The notes beneath the pieces are model-generated. The model saw only the letters and a list, made by a program, of their open reading frames with translations, did no database searches and had not been told where the DNA came from. The translations under genes were made by a program, and so were the position numbers. A DNA stretch of 64,000 nt from Halorhabdus rudnickae (GTDB lineage Archaea; Halobacteriota; Halobacteria; Halobacteriales; Haloarculaceae), in contig NZ_CAAHFB010000001.1 in NCBI RefSeq assembly GCF_900880625.1, forward strand, positions 1,550,001 through 1,614,000, written 5' to 3'. Below are positions 35,489-43,759 of this stretch, in pieces. Each line of letters starts with the position of its first letter. Position 1 is the first letter of the stretch.

Positions 35489-36006
35489 CCGACGAGTCGG
35501 CCTCCTTCGAGGCGATCATGGGGAAGTTCGAGGACAGCCCCAGCCAACAGCGGGTCATCCGCCTCCTGCTGGAACGGGGCTTCTCGGTCAACGACGAGGG
35601 CCGCGTCGTCTCGGGCGGGATCGAGATCCCCAACACCGGGATCGCCCGCGAGATCGATGTCGACCGGCGGGTCGTCGATGCGACCACCGACGCCATTCTG
35701 GCGGATCCGGAGTTGCGGCGCATCTTCCAGAATATTTCGGCGATCCCCAGCCTGATGGACCTGGCGCCGGTGCTCGATCTCGCGTCGATGACGGTCGCCG
35801 TTCGTGAGGCCGAGGAGTCCGGGATCGTCGCGACGGTCACGGACATGATCGCCAAGCGGGGCATCTCGATCCGGCAGGTAATCACCGAGGATCCCGAGTT
35901 CACGGATCAGCCGCGGCTGTATGTCATCACCGACGAGCAACTGCCGGGTGAGTTGCTCAACGAGATCCGGAACCTGCCGTTCGTTCACAAGATCGAGTTG
36001 CAGTGA
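35485..36006 (+). CDS. HTH plus ACT-domain amino-acid-responsive regulator
   Basis: A 173-residue protein. The N-terminal half has an HTH-like segment ([20 protein letters not shown] and [21 protein letters not shown]). The C-terminal half is an ACT domain ([21 protein letters not shown]). These occur in archaeal regulators of amino-acid metabolism. It is translationally coupled to hisB, which makes histidine or a related amino acid a likely ligand, though this is inference. Confidence 0.85.
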   Translation: MTDESASFEAIMGKFEDSPSQQRVIRLLLERGFSVNDEGRVVSGGIEIPNTGIAREIDVDRRVVDATTDAILADPELRRIFQNISAIPSLMDLAPVLDLASMTVAVREAEESGIVATVTDMIAKRGISIRQVITEDPEFTDQPRLYVITDEQLPGELLNEIRNLPFVHKIELQ

Positions 36007-36123
36007 CGGCGGCGGCCCGGCCTTGCTCTTGAGTCCGGTGTTCTCTCAACCGGAACTGAGATTTCCATCGAGTCCCGAGCTATCTGAACCGGGATTGATA
36101 TTACGTCCGGGCCAACTCCCAGT

Positions 36124-36576
36124 ATGGACCTGGACGTGAGAGCGCTACGCCGGGGCCTCGCCGAGGCGCGTCCGTACCTCCTCTCTCATCACCTCCCGGA
36201 GCGGCGCCACCGGTGTTATCGACTCCGTCCGTTCGGCCGCCGGATCGACGTCTGTGCGCGCTGTTCGGGCGTTTATCCTGGGATCGTGCTGGGCGTTCTC
36301 GCGTTCTTTCTGGCTCCCGGCCCGTTCGCCAGCCTGCTGGCGGTGGCGCTTCTTCCGTTTCCCGCGCTGCTCGACTGGAGCCACACTGCTCTCGGGAACT
36401 ACCGCGGGTACAATCCCGTTCGGACGACGACCGGCGCGTTGCTGGGATACGGGTACGGAGTGGGACTCGGTCAGTTGTTCCTCGCTGGGAACCTCCGCGT
36501 GCTCGCCGTCGGCATCGTCTACGTCGTTCTGGCGGGTACTCTTCTCGTCGTGCAACGCCGTCGGTCACTCGGGTAG
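36124..36576 (+). CDS. DUF2085 family membrane protein
   Basis: A 150-residue membrane protein with three to four helices. The soluble N-terminal part has SHHLPERRHRCYRL and RIDVCARCSGVYPGI, the Cys-rich DUF2085 signature. Further conserved residues are LDWSHTALGNY and NPVRTTTGALLGYG. Function unknown. It is followed at 36 bases by a TM2-domain gene on the same strand. Confidence 0.85.
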   Translation: MDLDVRALRRGLAEARPYLLSHHLPERRHRCYRLRPFGRRIDVCARCSGVYPGIVLGVLAFFLAPGPFASLLAVALLPFPALLDWSHTALGNYRGYNPVRTTTGALLGYGYGVGLGQLFLAGNLRVLAVGIVYVVLAGTLLVVQRRRSLG

Positions 36577-36612
36577 TTATTTATCCTTCCTATGTGATCG
36601 CTCTCGTATCGG

Positions 36613-37044
36613 ATGAAATACTGTATCAACTGTGGGGTCGAGATAGCCGAGCAGGCAGACGTCTGTACCGAGTGCGGCGTCGATCAATCGACCACGCTCG
36701 ACGGGGCACACGGCGATCGGGGCCGTGACGAACGATATTGCGTTTCGTGTGGCGAACTGATATACAAACAGTCCGAGATCTGTCCGGAATGCGGCGTCGA
36801 ACAACCGTCGATCGGTTCCGGCGACACCGATCAGGTCGCCGCCGGCATCCTCGCGATACTCCTCGGTGGGCTCGGCGTCCACAAGTTCTACCAGGGAAAT
36901 ACGCGCAACGGCGTCCTGTACCTCTGTTTCTTCTGGACCACGATCCCTGCCCTGCTAGGATTGGTCGAGGGTATCCTCATGCTCGTGGCCGACGAGGACG
37001 AGTACGAGGAGCAGTACGCTGATGGATCCATCCTCGGGAAATAA
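36613..37044 (+). CDS. Zinc-ribbon TM2-domain membrane protein
   Basis: A 143-residue protein. Two zinc ribbons (CINCG...CTECG at 4-22 and CVSCG...CPECG at about 43-62) precede a TM2 domain with two helices (VAAGILAILLGGLGVHKFYQG and YLCFFWTTIPALLGLVEGI). The GGLGVHKFYQG turn is the TM2 signature. Function unknown. The short tail is acidic. Confidence 0.88.
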   Translation: MKYCINCGVEIAEQADVCTECGVDQSTTLDGAHGDRGRDERYCVSCGELIYKQSEICPECGVEQPSIGSGDTDQVAAGILAILLGGLGVHKFYQGNTRNGVLYLCFFWTTIPALLGLVEGILMLVADEDEYEEQYADGSILGK

Positions 37045-37227
37045 GGCCGGTAGGCTCGGGCCACTCGGAGAGCACGATCCGTCGGCAGTCGTGACAGCAG
37101 TTCGCGACCGATCGTCTCTCGCGTTCTCGCTCGTCGTCGGGACCTGCCCAGTTTTTCGACGTTGAGCGTCGCCGTCGTTCACCGCAGGATCGATAGAAGT
37201 AGGTAGGTGCCACTAGATCGTCCGCGT

Positions 37228-38520
37228 ATGCAGGTAGACATCGGGAACGCACTGGCCGAGGTCGCAACGCCGGGGATCCCCCGCGACGCACTCGATCGAC
37301 TCGACGATCGCGTCGGTGCCGCCCACGAGCGCATCGAGACCGGGCGGGCGAACGACGAGCATGGGTATGCGACGCTGAACCAACCCGACAACATCGACGT
37401 CGACGCCATCCAGCAGGCCGTCGAACCGTTCGACGACTGCGAGACGCTCATCAACGTCGGCATCGGCGGCAGCGCGCTGGGTGCGGCGACGATCTCTGCC
37501 GCCCTGGACAGCGACGTCGAGGCCTACTATCTCGACAACGTCGACCCGAAATGGGTGGCCGATCATATCGACGAGATTGATCTCTCAAAGACGGCACTGA
37601 ACGTCGTTTCCAAGTCCGGGACGACCGCCGAGACGCTCTCGAACTTCCTGGTCGTTCGGGAGGCCATGGAGTCGGCCGGGGTCGACTGGACCGAGCGGAC
37701 GTGGGTGACGACGGGGCCGAAGGGCAACCTGCGGGACCTCGCCGAGAAACACGATCTGCCGTCGCTGCGCGTTCCCGACGGCGTTCCGGGTCGCTTCTCC
37801 GTGCTCTCGACGGTGGGGCTCGCGGCCGCAGCACTGCAGGGTCACGATATCGAGGCGATCCTCGACGGTGCCCGCGACGCTGACGATGCGCTGGGGCCGT
37901 CGCTGTTCGATTCGCCGGCCTACGCCTACGGCGCGGTCAACTACGCTCTCGACCAGCGCGGAGCCGGCATCAACGTCCAGCTTCCGTACGCCGAATCGCT
38001 TGAGACCTACGCCGAGTGGTACTCACAGCTGTGGGCCGAGAGCGTCGGCAAGGACGGCGTCGGCCAGACACCCGTCCGAGCGCTCGGTGCGACCGACCAG
38101 CACTCCCAACTGCAGCTGTACCGCGCCGGGCCTCACGACAAGATGGTCACGTTCATTCGGCCCCAGGAGCGGGCGGACACGACGATCCCCGAAACGGACC
38201 TCGATGGACTGTCGTACCTGGGCGGATCGACGCTGGGCGAGTTGATCGACGCCGAGTTCGAGGCCACGGAGGCCAGCCTCGCCAACGCGGGTCTGCCCAA
38301 CGTCCGCATCGAGATCGACCGCGTCGACGAGCGGGCGATCGGCGAGTTGCTCTACAGCATGGAAGCGGCGACGATCCTGGCCGGCGAACTCTACAACGTC
38401 GACGCGTTCGTCCAGCCGGCCGTCGAGTGGGGCAAGAAGGCCACCCGCGGCCTGCTGGGCGGCGGCGACTTCCAAGAGGCCGACGAAGTCCAGGAAAAGA
38501 CCGAGCTGACGATCGAATAA
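37228..38520 (+). CDS. pgi: Glucose-6-phosphate isomerase
   Basis: A 430-residue enzyme interconverting glucose 6-phosphate and fructose 6-phosphate. The sugar-phosphate (SIS) core includes LINVGIGGSALGAATISAAL and NVVSKSGTTAETLSNFLV. Then come TGPKGNLRDLAEKHDLPSL, GVPGRFSVLSTVGL (the Arg active site) and GATDQHSQLQLY. The ATG at 37228 fits the short haloarchaeal N-terminus; a GTG at 37207 lies upstream. Monocistronic, convergent with a PIN toxin gene. Confidence 0.95.
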   Translation: MQVDIGNALAEVATPGIPRDALDRLDDRVGAAHERIETGRANDEHGYATLNQPDNIDVDAIQQAVEPFDDCETLINVGIGGSALGAATISAALDSDVEAYYLDNVDPKWVADHIDEIDLSKTALNVVSKSGTTAETLSNFLVVREAMESAGVDWTERTWVTTGPKGNLRDLAEKHDLPSLRVPDGVPGRFSVLSTVGLAAAALQGHDIEAILDGARDADDALGPSLFDSPAYAYGAVNYALDQRGAGINVQLPYAESLETYAEWYSQLWAESVGKDGVGQTPVRALGATDQHSQLQLYRAGPHDKMVTFIRPQERADTTIPETDLDGLSYLGGSTLGELIDAEFEATEASLANAGLPNVRIEIDRVDERAIGELLYSMEAATILAGELYNVDAFVQPAVEWGKKATRGLLGGGDFQEADEVQEKTELTIE

Positions 38521-38528
38521 GGCTGTTT

Positions 38529-38954
38529 TCAGGCGATTTCGCCCGGAGAGAGTCGCGAAACGATTCCGTCGAAGTCGTCGTCGAACGCCAGCACGTGATC
38601 GATGTCGCGTTGTTCGAGGAGCGAAATTGTCGTCGCGTCCGTGAAACTGAGCGCGTGATCGTCGTAACGGTCGAACGTTTCGATAGCTCGTTGGAACTGT
38701 GATTTGTCGACGACGAGTAGTTCGAACGGACTCGGCTGCCCGATCAGGTGGTTGCTTACCTGTTTTGTGTCGGCGTATCGACCAGTTCGTGTCCGTGTGA
38801 GCGTCACTGTCTCATCGTAGATGTGATCGGAGATGAACGGCTGCCCGTATTCGCCGGCGACAATCCGTTTCATTGCAGCACGCGCGATCTCGTGTCGGTG
38901 TGCATCCACGTCGTGGTGGGCGTACAGGACGCCGGTGTCGACGATGACGCTCAT
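38529..38954 (-). CDS. vapC: VapC-type PIN-domain ribonuclease toxin
   Basis: A 141-residue PIN nuclease. The N-terminal SVIVDTGVLYAHHDVDAH carries the first catalytic Asp. The Glu is in ISDHIYDETVTLTR, and the third and fourth acids in LSFTDATTISLLEQR and VLAFDDDFDGI. This is the standard VapC arrangement. It overlaps the antitoxin gene by 4 bases (ATGA). Confidence 0.88.
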   Translation of the reverse strand: MSVIVDTGVLYAHHDVDAHRHEIARAAMKRIVAGEYGQPFISDHIYDETVTLTRTRTGRYADTKQVSNHLIGQPSPFELLVVDKSQFQRAIETFDRYDDHALSFTDATTISLLEQRDIDHVLAFDDDFDGIVSRLSPGEIA

Positions 38955-39250
38955 TCGTTCACTGCTTCCTGCTCGTAGAGGATCCGATCGATGTCGTCCT
39001 CGTCGATCGCCGACCCGGACGCGAACGTCCCCGAGAAGAACTGCTCAATTTCCCCCTCTGAGAGCCCCTCGAAGTCGTCGCGGAACGAGTCGATGAAGGC
39101 CTCCTTTGAGTCGAACCCGTGGCTGACGAGCCGATCGAGCAGTTCCTGCTGGGTTACCTTCCGGCCAGTTTCGAGTTTGATCTCGGCCTGTAACTGCTCG
39201 AGTTTGTCCTTCGTGTCCGTCGCGATTTTCACGGAGGTCGCCATGGACAT
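38951..39250 (-). CDS. vapB: VapB-like antitoxin
   Basis: A 99-residue partner of the PIN toxin. The N-terminal half (SVKIATDTKDKLEQLQAEI) looks like a ribbon-helix-helix DNA-binding start. The acidic C-terminus (DDFEGLSEGEIEQFF) is suited to bind and block the toxin. It starts at 39250, or at the second in-frame ATG at 39244. The two genes overlap and probably autoregulate. Confidence 0.8.
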   Translation of the reverse strand: MSMATSVKIATDTKDKLEQLQAEIKLETGRKVTQQELLDRLVSHGFDSKEAFIDSFRDDFEGLSEGEIEQFFSGTFASGSAIDEDDIDRILYEQEAVNE

Positions 39251-39371
39251 GGGTAGTAGTTTCTACAGTGTATATGTTTCTACTACTGTCCCAGGCATCT
39301 CCCATCCATTAACTCAAATGCCCGTTGTAGTCATCTCAAGGCCCTTTATCCGGGGTTGCGAAGTGGCGGGT

Positions 39372-40292
39372 ATGCACCGCCGAACGCTTCTCACACTCGG
39401 GGGGATCGGTCTCGCTGGCCTCGCTGGCTGTCTCGACACGACCGGAACCAGTGACGAGGTGTCGACCGAACCAACGTCCTCGACACCGACAGATACGGAC
39501 ACGTCCACGAGGACTGAAACGGATGCATCGACCGAGACTGACACGGACACGTCGACCGAACCCACCACGGGCGAGGGGAATGGTCGACTGTCGGTCACCG
39601 TCGAACGGCACCAGCCGGCTGTCGTCGAACTGACCAACCCCGACAGCATCGGCCTGACCGGCGGCGAAAAAACACAGTATCTCTACCTCTGGGTCGAGGT
39701 AACCGAGGGGGACCCGCCGATGCGGGAGGACCTAGCGTTTCGGCTCGCCGGCGACCGCCACGAACTCCGGCCGGCCGAGCAGCCCTTCCGGCTTTGGCGG
39801 GCGTACAATCACAGCGAGGAGCGCTACGATGCCAAACGCGGGTCTGGCTGGGTTCTCTTCGAACTCCCCGAGACCGACGACGCGAGCGACGCGGCTCTGG
39901 TTTGGCCCGGTGGTGAATGGCAACCCGATCCGGACTTGCGCACCCGACTCGCGTCGCCGTTCCCGTCCTTGTCGGTCGAGTGGTCGGTCCCCGAGACGGT
40001 CACGCCGGGCATGGAGCCGGCCATCGAGTTCACCGTCACGAACGAGGGCGAACGCGACGGCCGGTTCGTCGCGGCGTTGAACCGGACCGGCGGCGGGATC
40101 GCTTACATGCCCGTGGCGGCCATCAGGAAGTCAATCCCGGCCGGCGAGACCGTCTCTTGGACGGTGACGGACACGTACGCCGTTCGCGCACCGCCGGAGG
40201 AAGAGATGGGGGACGGCCAACCGGACATGGAGTACAAACTCCGGCAACTCGGGGGGCGGGAAACCCGGGAGGTTCGGATCGTCCTGGAGTGA
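39372..40292 (+). CDS. Tat-exported lipoprotein, Thr-rich linker
   Basis: A 306-residue lipoprotein. The Tat signal is MHRRTLLTLGGIGLAGLAGC with lipobox LAGC, followed by a Thr/Asp/Glu-rich linker (about 22-70) that would keep the domain off the membrane. The mature domain is beta-rich, containing VELTNPDSIGLTGGEKTQYLY-like strands and MEPAIEFTVTNEGERDGRF, reminiscent of CARDB or immunoglobulin-like modules. Function unknown. The ATG at 39372 is fixed by the twin-arginine signal; the frame is open further upstream but that is not coding. Confidence 0.82.
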   Translation: MHRRTLLTLGGIGLAGLAGCLDTTGTSDEVSTEPTSSTPTDTDTSTRTETDASTETDTDTSTEPTTGEGNGRLSVTVERHQPAVVELTNPDSIGLTGGEKTQYLYLWVEVTEGDPPMREDLAFRLAGDRHELRPAEQPFRLWRAYNHSEERYDAKRGSGWVLFELPETDDASDAALVWPGGEWQPDPDLRTRLASPFPSLSVEWSVPETVTPGMEPAIEFTVTNEGERDGRFVAALNRTGGGIAYMPVAAIRKSIPAGETVSWTVTDTYAVRAPPEEEMGDGQPDMEYKLRQLGGRETREVRIVLE

Positions 40293-40446
40293 GCGCCGGA
40301 CGTGAGTGGCGCCGGACTGTGGCTATCGGCCGATATAACGGACGAAGAGAACGGGAACGGAGTGGAAGCTGGTGATAGTTCTGAGCGATCAGGATTTCTT
40401 TTTCGTTCCTCCCTTACGCGATCTGCTTACACTCTTTTCTATGCTC

Positions 40447-40672
40447 AGCTTTGCACGTTGGCGAGTTAACGTATTTTGCGGAGGAAATGGGGGTATGAAT
40501 CGGACTCCGTCGTCTCAACCGAGGACGGACGTATTACGAGCCGTGCTTGATTGGGTCGGTTCACTGTCGTTCACCCGAATTATGACCGGTACGACGCCAT
40601 CGATCTCGTCACGTTTTGCCTGCAACTGGTCGCAGTCTGGCGATTCATTTCCTCTAACTAACGTGCAAAGCT
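40447..40672. mobile_element. MITE-like element with 13-bp terminal inverted repeats
   Basis: AGCTTTGCACGTT at 40447-40459 and its exact reverse complement at 40660-40672 bound 226 bp. Inside, the plus strand keeps peptide-like pieces in two frames (DVLRAVLDWVGSLSF, then NYDRYDAIDLVTFCLQLVAV), as in a short internal deletion derivative of an insertion sequence. No target-site duplication is obvious. It sits just downstream of the membrane gene that follows the first halocin gene, at the edge of the accessory region. Confidence 0.6.
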
Positions 40673-40687
40673 AAGTGACTGTGAAAG

Positions 40688-41161
40688 TCACTCGAATTCC
40701 TGTATTCGTTTGGTGGGATGCCAGGGCTTCAGGCCTCGTCGCCACATGAGAACAATCTTGACGAGAACCCATCCGCCACCGCCAATCGTGAACGCATACG
40801 CAAGCCTTGGACTCCCTGCCTGATAGACGACGTAAACGAAATAGGCCCCTATAATTACCGCGCTGAGTTTACCGAGGAACCATGCTGATTTAGCCCCTCG
40901 CTGATACGGGGTGTTTCGGAAGTCGTCGGCTCTAACCCGTTCGATTGGAAACCACGGCTTTCGTCCGTTCCGCCAATCATCAATGACTTGTCCGAGAGCG
41001 TATCCGCCGCCACCGAATAATATACCCAATGCGATTGTTTTTTTGCCAGATTTATAAAGTGCACCCACAAGAACTAGACCGAACAGTACCTTCGCGAGTT
41101 TGGCTGAGACAGTGATGAGTATAATTGATTTCCGGTTCTTAGACAATGAAACAATATTCAT
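40688..41161 (-). CDS. Membrane protein with an internal duplication, beside halocin gene 1
   Basis: A 157-residue basic membrane protein. Two homologous halves (about 20-80 and 95-155) each contain a hydrophobic pair of helices, a GGGG turn and a W-R-x-G-x-K-P-W-x-P motif: DWRNGRKPWFPIERVR in the first, MWRRGLKPWHPTKRIQ in the second. It lies 31 bases downstream of halocin gene 1 on the same strand, so it may be co-expressed and could protect the producer or take part in export. Family unknown; the immunity idea is inference. Confidence 0.7.
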   Translation of the reverse strand: MNIVSLSKNRKSIILITVSAKLAKVLFGLVLVGALYKSGKKTIALGILFGGGGYALGQVIDDWRNGRKPWFPIERVRADDFRNTPYQRGAKSAWFLGKLSAVIIGAYFVYVVYQAGSPRLAYAFTIGGGGWVLVKIVLMWRRGLKPWHPTKRIQEFE

Positions 41162-41192
41162 TTATGGTGGTTCGACTGTCCAACTCTGTTAG

Positions 41193-41645
41193 TCATTCGG
41201 TCATTTCACAAAAGCCTGCACCTGCACAAATTGCCGTTGTTCCAGCCGCACATGATAGTGTACCAGCATTTGCAACGATATATGTACAGAACGCAGCAAC
41301 CGCCCCACCAGCCCATGGGCTGAATACCCCCGATGAGATCGCTGCACTCGCACAGCTGGACAGAGATAGAGAAGCTGCACCCGCACAAGCGATGCCCACA
41401 ATGGAAGAGCAACCATAACAAGAGAGGTCTGGCATTGCAATAGTGACTTCATCTTTCTGCTGGCTATTCTCAATCGATGAGTCAACAACGGTATCTATCG
41501 TTCCCATGCCGTTTTCTGTTTTACCATACGCCTTCATGTCGACTGTTGTCTCACGGGACTGAGCCGATACCCCTTCGGACTTAGGCTCCCGAGTAATACC
41601 CAGAGCGCAAACTGGCTTCCGTTTATTCCCATGCTCTGCCGTCAT
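41193..41645 (-). CDS. Halocin C8-like precursor 1, C-terminal part (microhalocin domain)
   Basis: The longest ATG-started piece is 150 residues, but the frame is open upstream to about 41760 and continues the Tat-signal ORF at 41732-42073 after one frameshift. Readable upstream residues include KRHPAIVHIPFEPTE and RISPNNGGVLLA. The last 75 residues hold eight cysteines (SCYGCSS, IACAGA, SSCASA, AFCTYI, LSCAAG, AICAGAGFC) in a small, hydrophobic, Gly/Ala-rich domain. This matches the C-terminal bacteriocin-like part of halocin C8 precursors. In halocin C8 the N-terminal part acts as immunity protein (HalI), and the C-terminal peptide is released and kills related archaea. Confidence 0.78.
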   Translation of the reverse strand: MTAEHGNKRKPVCALGITREPKSEGVSAQSRETTVDMKAYGKTENGMGTIDTVVDSSIENSQQKDEVTIAMPDLSCYGCSSIVGIACAGAASLSLSSCASAAISSGVFSPWAGGAVAAFCTYIVANAGTLSCAAGTTAICAGAGFCEMTE

Positions 41646-41731
41646 GGCCAGTAATACACCCCCGTTGTTCGGACTTATGCGCGTTTCGGTCGGCTCAAAT
41701 GGAATATGAACTATTGCAGGATGGCGCTTAT

Positions 41732-42073
41732 TTACTTTCTTTTTGTCGTGATTAGCTCGATAGATGCGAAATAATCTGCTTCGAAATCGATTTCGAGTTC
41801 AGTATCGTCATCAACTTTATCAACTAGCTCATTGAATTTCTTATCTTCACTCACGGCTCGCAAATCATTTTTCGCTTCTGATTTGGATTTAACATCATAG
41901 TCAACCACTGTGATATCTCTATATTTCTTTGGAACTCGTTTCTTCCTTTTTCCTGACCCACGTCCTTTCTTCATATTTGGTTTCCCGGCAACCAGACCAG
42001 TGGTGCCAAGAATAGCTGTGCCTGTACTGATTGACTTCAACACGGATCGCCGCGATGGGTTCGAATCAGCCAT
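41732..42073 (-). CDS. Halocin C8-like precursor 1, N-terminal part with Tat signal
   Basis: 113 codons starting MADSNPSRRSVLKSISTGTA, a Tat signal with twin arginine and hydrophobic core (ILGTTGLVAG). A Lys/Arg-rich stretch (KKGRGSGKRKKRVPKK) and an acidic helical region corresponding to the HalI-like domain follow. The frame ends in TAA at 41732 right after an A5 run on the coding strand (41740-41744). The protein then continues in the -1 frame into the Cys-rich part. An upstream in-frame ATG at 42103 would add 10 residues. 77 bp here are identical to the second halocin gene. Confidence 0.78.
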   Translation of the reverse strand: MADSNPSRRSVLKSISTGTAILGTTGLVAGKPNMKKGRGSGKRKKRVPKKYRDITVVDYDVKSKSEAKNDLRAVSEDKKFNELVDKVDDDTELEIDFEADYFASIELITTKRK

Positions 42074-42489
42074 ACTTCGATCTAAACCCCGTTTCAATAG
42101 CATATATTATTTACTATTTCAGAATTAATTTACTAGATGGTATGAAGTGTGCTAATACTGTAGTCCCATCCTCTCAGATAGTCTCTTTCTCTCAAATTTC
42201 ATGCTCCTCTATCTAATTTTCATTGTATTTATTATAATAATAGAACTGGTTCACCGATATATTCGACCAGCTTTCTGATAAGTTCCTGAGATTTCAATAG
42301 TATGATGAGGACAACGATGACGCTGATATTTCCTCTCGTAAGAGAGACAAAGATATAGCTCATTGTTGCTCACTTGTAGGAACTCCTTCGCAGCTGCCTG
42401 TTTTTCCGGCGAATAGCATTATCACCAACATTAGCGAACGAATGAAAAACATCTCCGTGAGATAGTCGGAAAGGTGTAATTTCGAATTG
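42074..42489. other. AT-rich gene-free stretch upstream of halocin gene 1
   Basis: About 415 bases of AT-rich sequence between the halocin start and repeat R1. No gene on either strand was accepted. It probably carries the promoter of the halocin gene: a TATA-like run (ATATATTATTTAC) lies close to the minus-strand start. Confidence 0.6.
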
Positions 42490-42674
42490 GAACCTCGTTG
42501 CGAATCGTAGTAGGTTTGTCCGTCGCCCGTTTTCACTCACTACAATGAAGCATGTCATGCCGGTTGGTTGCCAATGTGAGCGGACATCCAATACATAGGG
42601 CGGCACTGACGACTGCGCAGCTTCCGGGACCCGACCTGCAGAAATCACCAGAGAGGACGACGATGACTGAAACT
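42490..42674. repeat. Repeat R1 (ends in a ProC-tail remnant)
   Basis: Colinear with R3 at 51030-51216 over about 185 bp. Shared blocks include TCGTAGTAGGTTTGTCCGTC, GCGGACATCC and GGCACTGACGACTGCG. The final part reads on the plus strand as TDDCAASGTRPAEITREDDDD, similar to the ProC C-terminus ([15 protein letters not shown]). It lies between the first halocin gene and proC. Confidence 0.75.
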
Positions 42675-42745
42675 GAACCTCCTGCCCCGGAACGACCGGA
42701 TATCGCAGTTGGTATATCCGTCAGCCCCGGAGATGGACACAGAAA

Positions 42746-43516
42746 ATGGTTCACGCGAGCGTCATCGGCTGTGGACACATGGGCGGGGCGATCGTCCGCG
42801 GACTCGCCGACAGCGAGCACCGGGTGACCGCCTGCGACATCGAGACATCGGTGCTGGAGGATATCTCCGGGATTGCCGACGAAACGACGACCGATCCGGA
42901 ACGGGCCGCCGAAGCGCCGATCGTCGTGCTGGCGGTCGGACCGGACGCCGTCGGTGATGTCCTGGCCGATCTGGATCTCTCGGCCGATCAGACTGTCGTC
43001 TCTGTGGCGGCGGGGATCTCGATCGACTATCTCGACGCCAGAACCGAGGCCGCGGTCGTTCGGATGATGCCCAACCTGGCGGCCGAGTACGGAGAGATGG
43101 CGGCGGCCGTCGCCCCCGAACCCGACGCGGCGGTCGCGGCCCTGCTTTCGTCTCTCGGGACGGTCGTCACCATCGAAGAGGACCACATGGATCTGGCGAC
43201 GGCAATCAACGGCAGCGGGCCGGCCTTCGTCTTCTATCTGATCGGCGCGATGGCCGAGGCCGGCGTCGAAGGTGGACTTGACCCCGAGAGTGCCCAGACC
43301 CTCGCCGCCCAAACCTTCAAGGGGGCGGCCGAGACTGTCCTCCAGAGCGACGAGAGCGTCGAGGCACTGATCGACGCCGTCGCCACGGAGGGCGGGACGA
43401 CGATCGAGGGCATGGACGTGCTGTGGGACAGTGACGTCGAGACCGTCCTCGGCGAGACGGTGGCCGCCACCGAGACGCGTTCGGCGGAAATTTCCGCGGA
43501 GGTCGGCGATGAGTGA
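42746..43516 (+). CDS. proC: Pyrroline-5-carboxylate reductase
   Basis: A 256-residue last enzyme of proline biosynthesis, reducing pyrroline-5-carboxylate with NAD(P)H. The N-terminal Rossmann motif is VIGCGHMGGAIVRGLAD, followed by VVSVAAGISIDYL, VVRMMPNLAAEYGEM and the substrate helix DLATAINGSGPAFVFYLIGA. The C-terminal GGTTIEGMDVL is the family end block. In the ancestral arrangement its stop overlapped the proB start (ATGAGTGA). Here proB codons 1-5 follow but the gene is then interrupted by a 7.65-kb insertion. Confidence 0.93.
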   Translation: MVHASVIGCGHMGGAIVRGLADSEHRVTACDIETSVLEDISGIADETTTDPERAAEAPIVVLAVGPDAVGDVLADLDLSADQTVVSVAAGISIDYLDARTEAAVVRMMPNLAAEYGEMAAAVAPEPDAAVAALLSSLGTVVTIEEDHMDLATAINGSGPAFVFYLIGAMAEAGVEGGLDPESAQTLAAQTFKGAAETVLQSDESVEALIDAVATEGGTTIEGMDVLWDSDVETVLGETVAATETRSAEISAEVGDE

Positions 43517-43523
43517 TAGCGAG
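43481..43523. repeat. Left copy of the 43-bp direct repeat (proC end / proB start)
   Basis: The 43 bp cover the last 11 codons of proC with its stop, and the first five codons of proB. The same 43 bp occur at 51174-51216 with one mismatch (A for G at position 9). Left of this copy is intact proC; right of it is foreign AT-rich DNA. It is the left boundary of the insertion and looks like an attachment-site core. Confidence 0.85.
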
Positions 43524-43664
43524 ATATTTTCGAATGAGATAGTCCAAATGAGCCGAATATATAATTCAGGTATAGAGAAATGGTTGAGGCCGGAACTCCA
43601 GAACTACAATGGTAGTACTGCTAGAGTTATTGTATCGAACCTTTGTTTACGTGACTATTTATAG
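43509..43664 (+). other. Chimeric ORF: proB start fused to island DNA
   Basis: The duplicated proB ATG and first codons (MSDSE) run into island sequence and end after 51 residues. Composition after residue 5 is unlike the proB start. It is a by-product of the insertion and probably not a functional gene, but it could be translated by coupling to proC. Confidence 0.6.
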
Positions 43665-43759
43665 CATTAAAATACATATATGGGTATGATATTGTTCCGG
43701 CCATAGGATAAATTGAATCACTCCGAAAAGAAGAAGTATTAGAAAGGAATGTATACGAT

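Noticed and set aside
40372-40674. Plus-strand ORF of 100 codons
   Set aside because: It lies across the MITE-like element and changes from meaningful to meaningless peptide halfway; treated as element remnant.
42552-42827. Plus-strand ORF before and into proC
   Set aside because: It consists of repeat R1 plus an out-of-frame reading of proC; no independent support.
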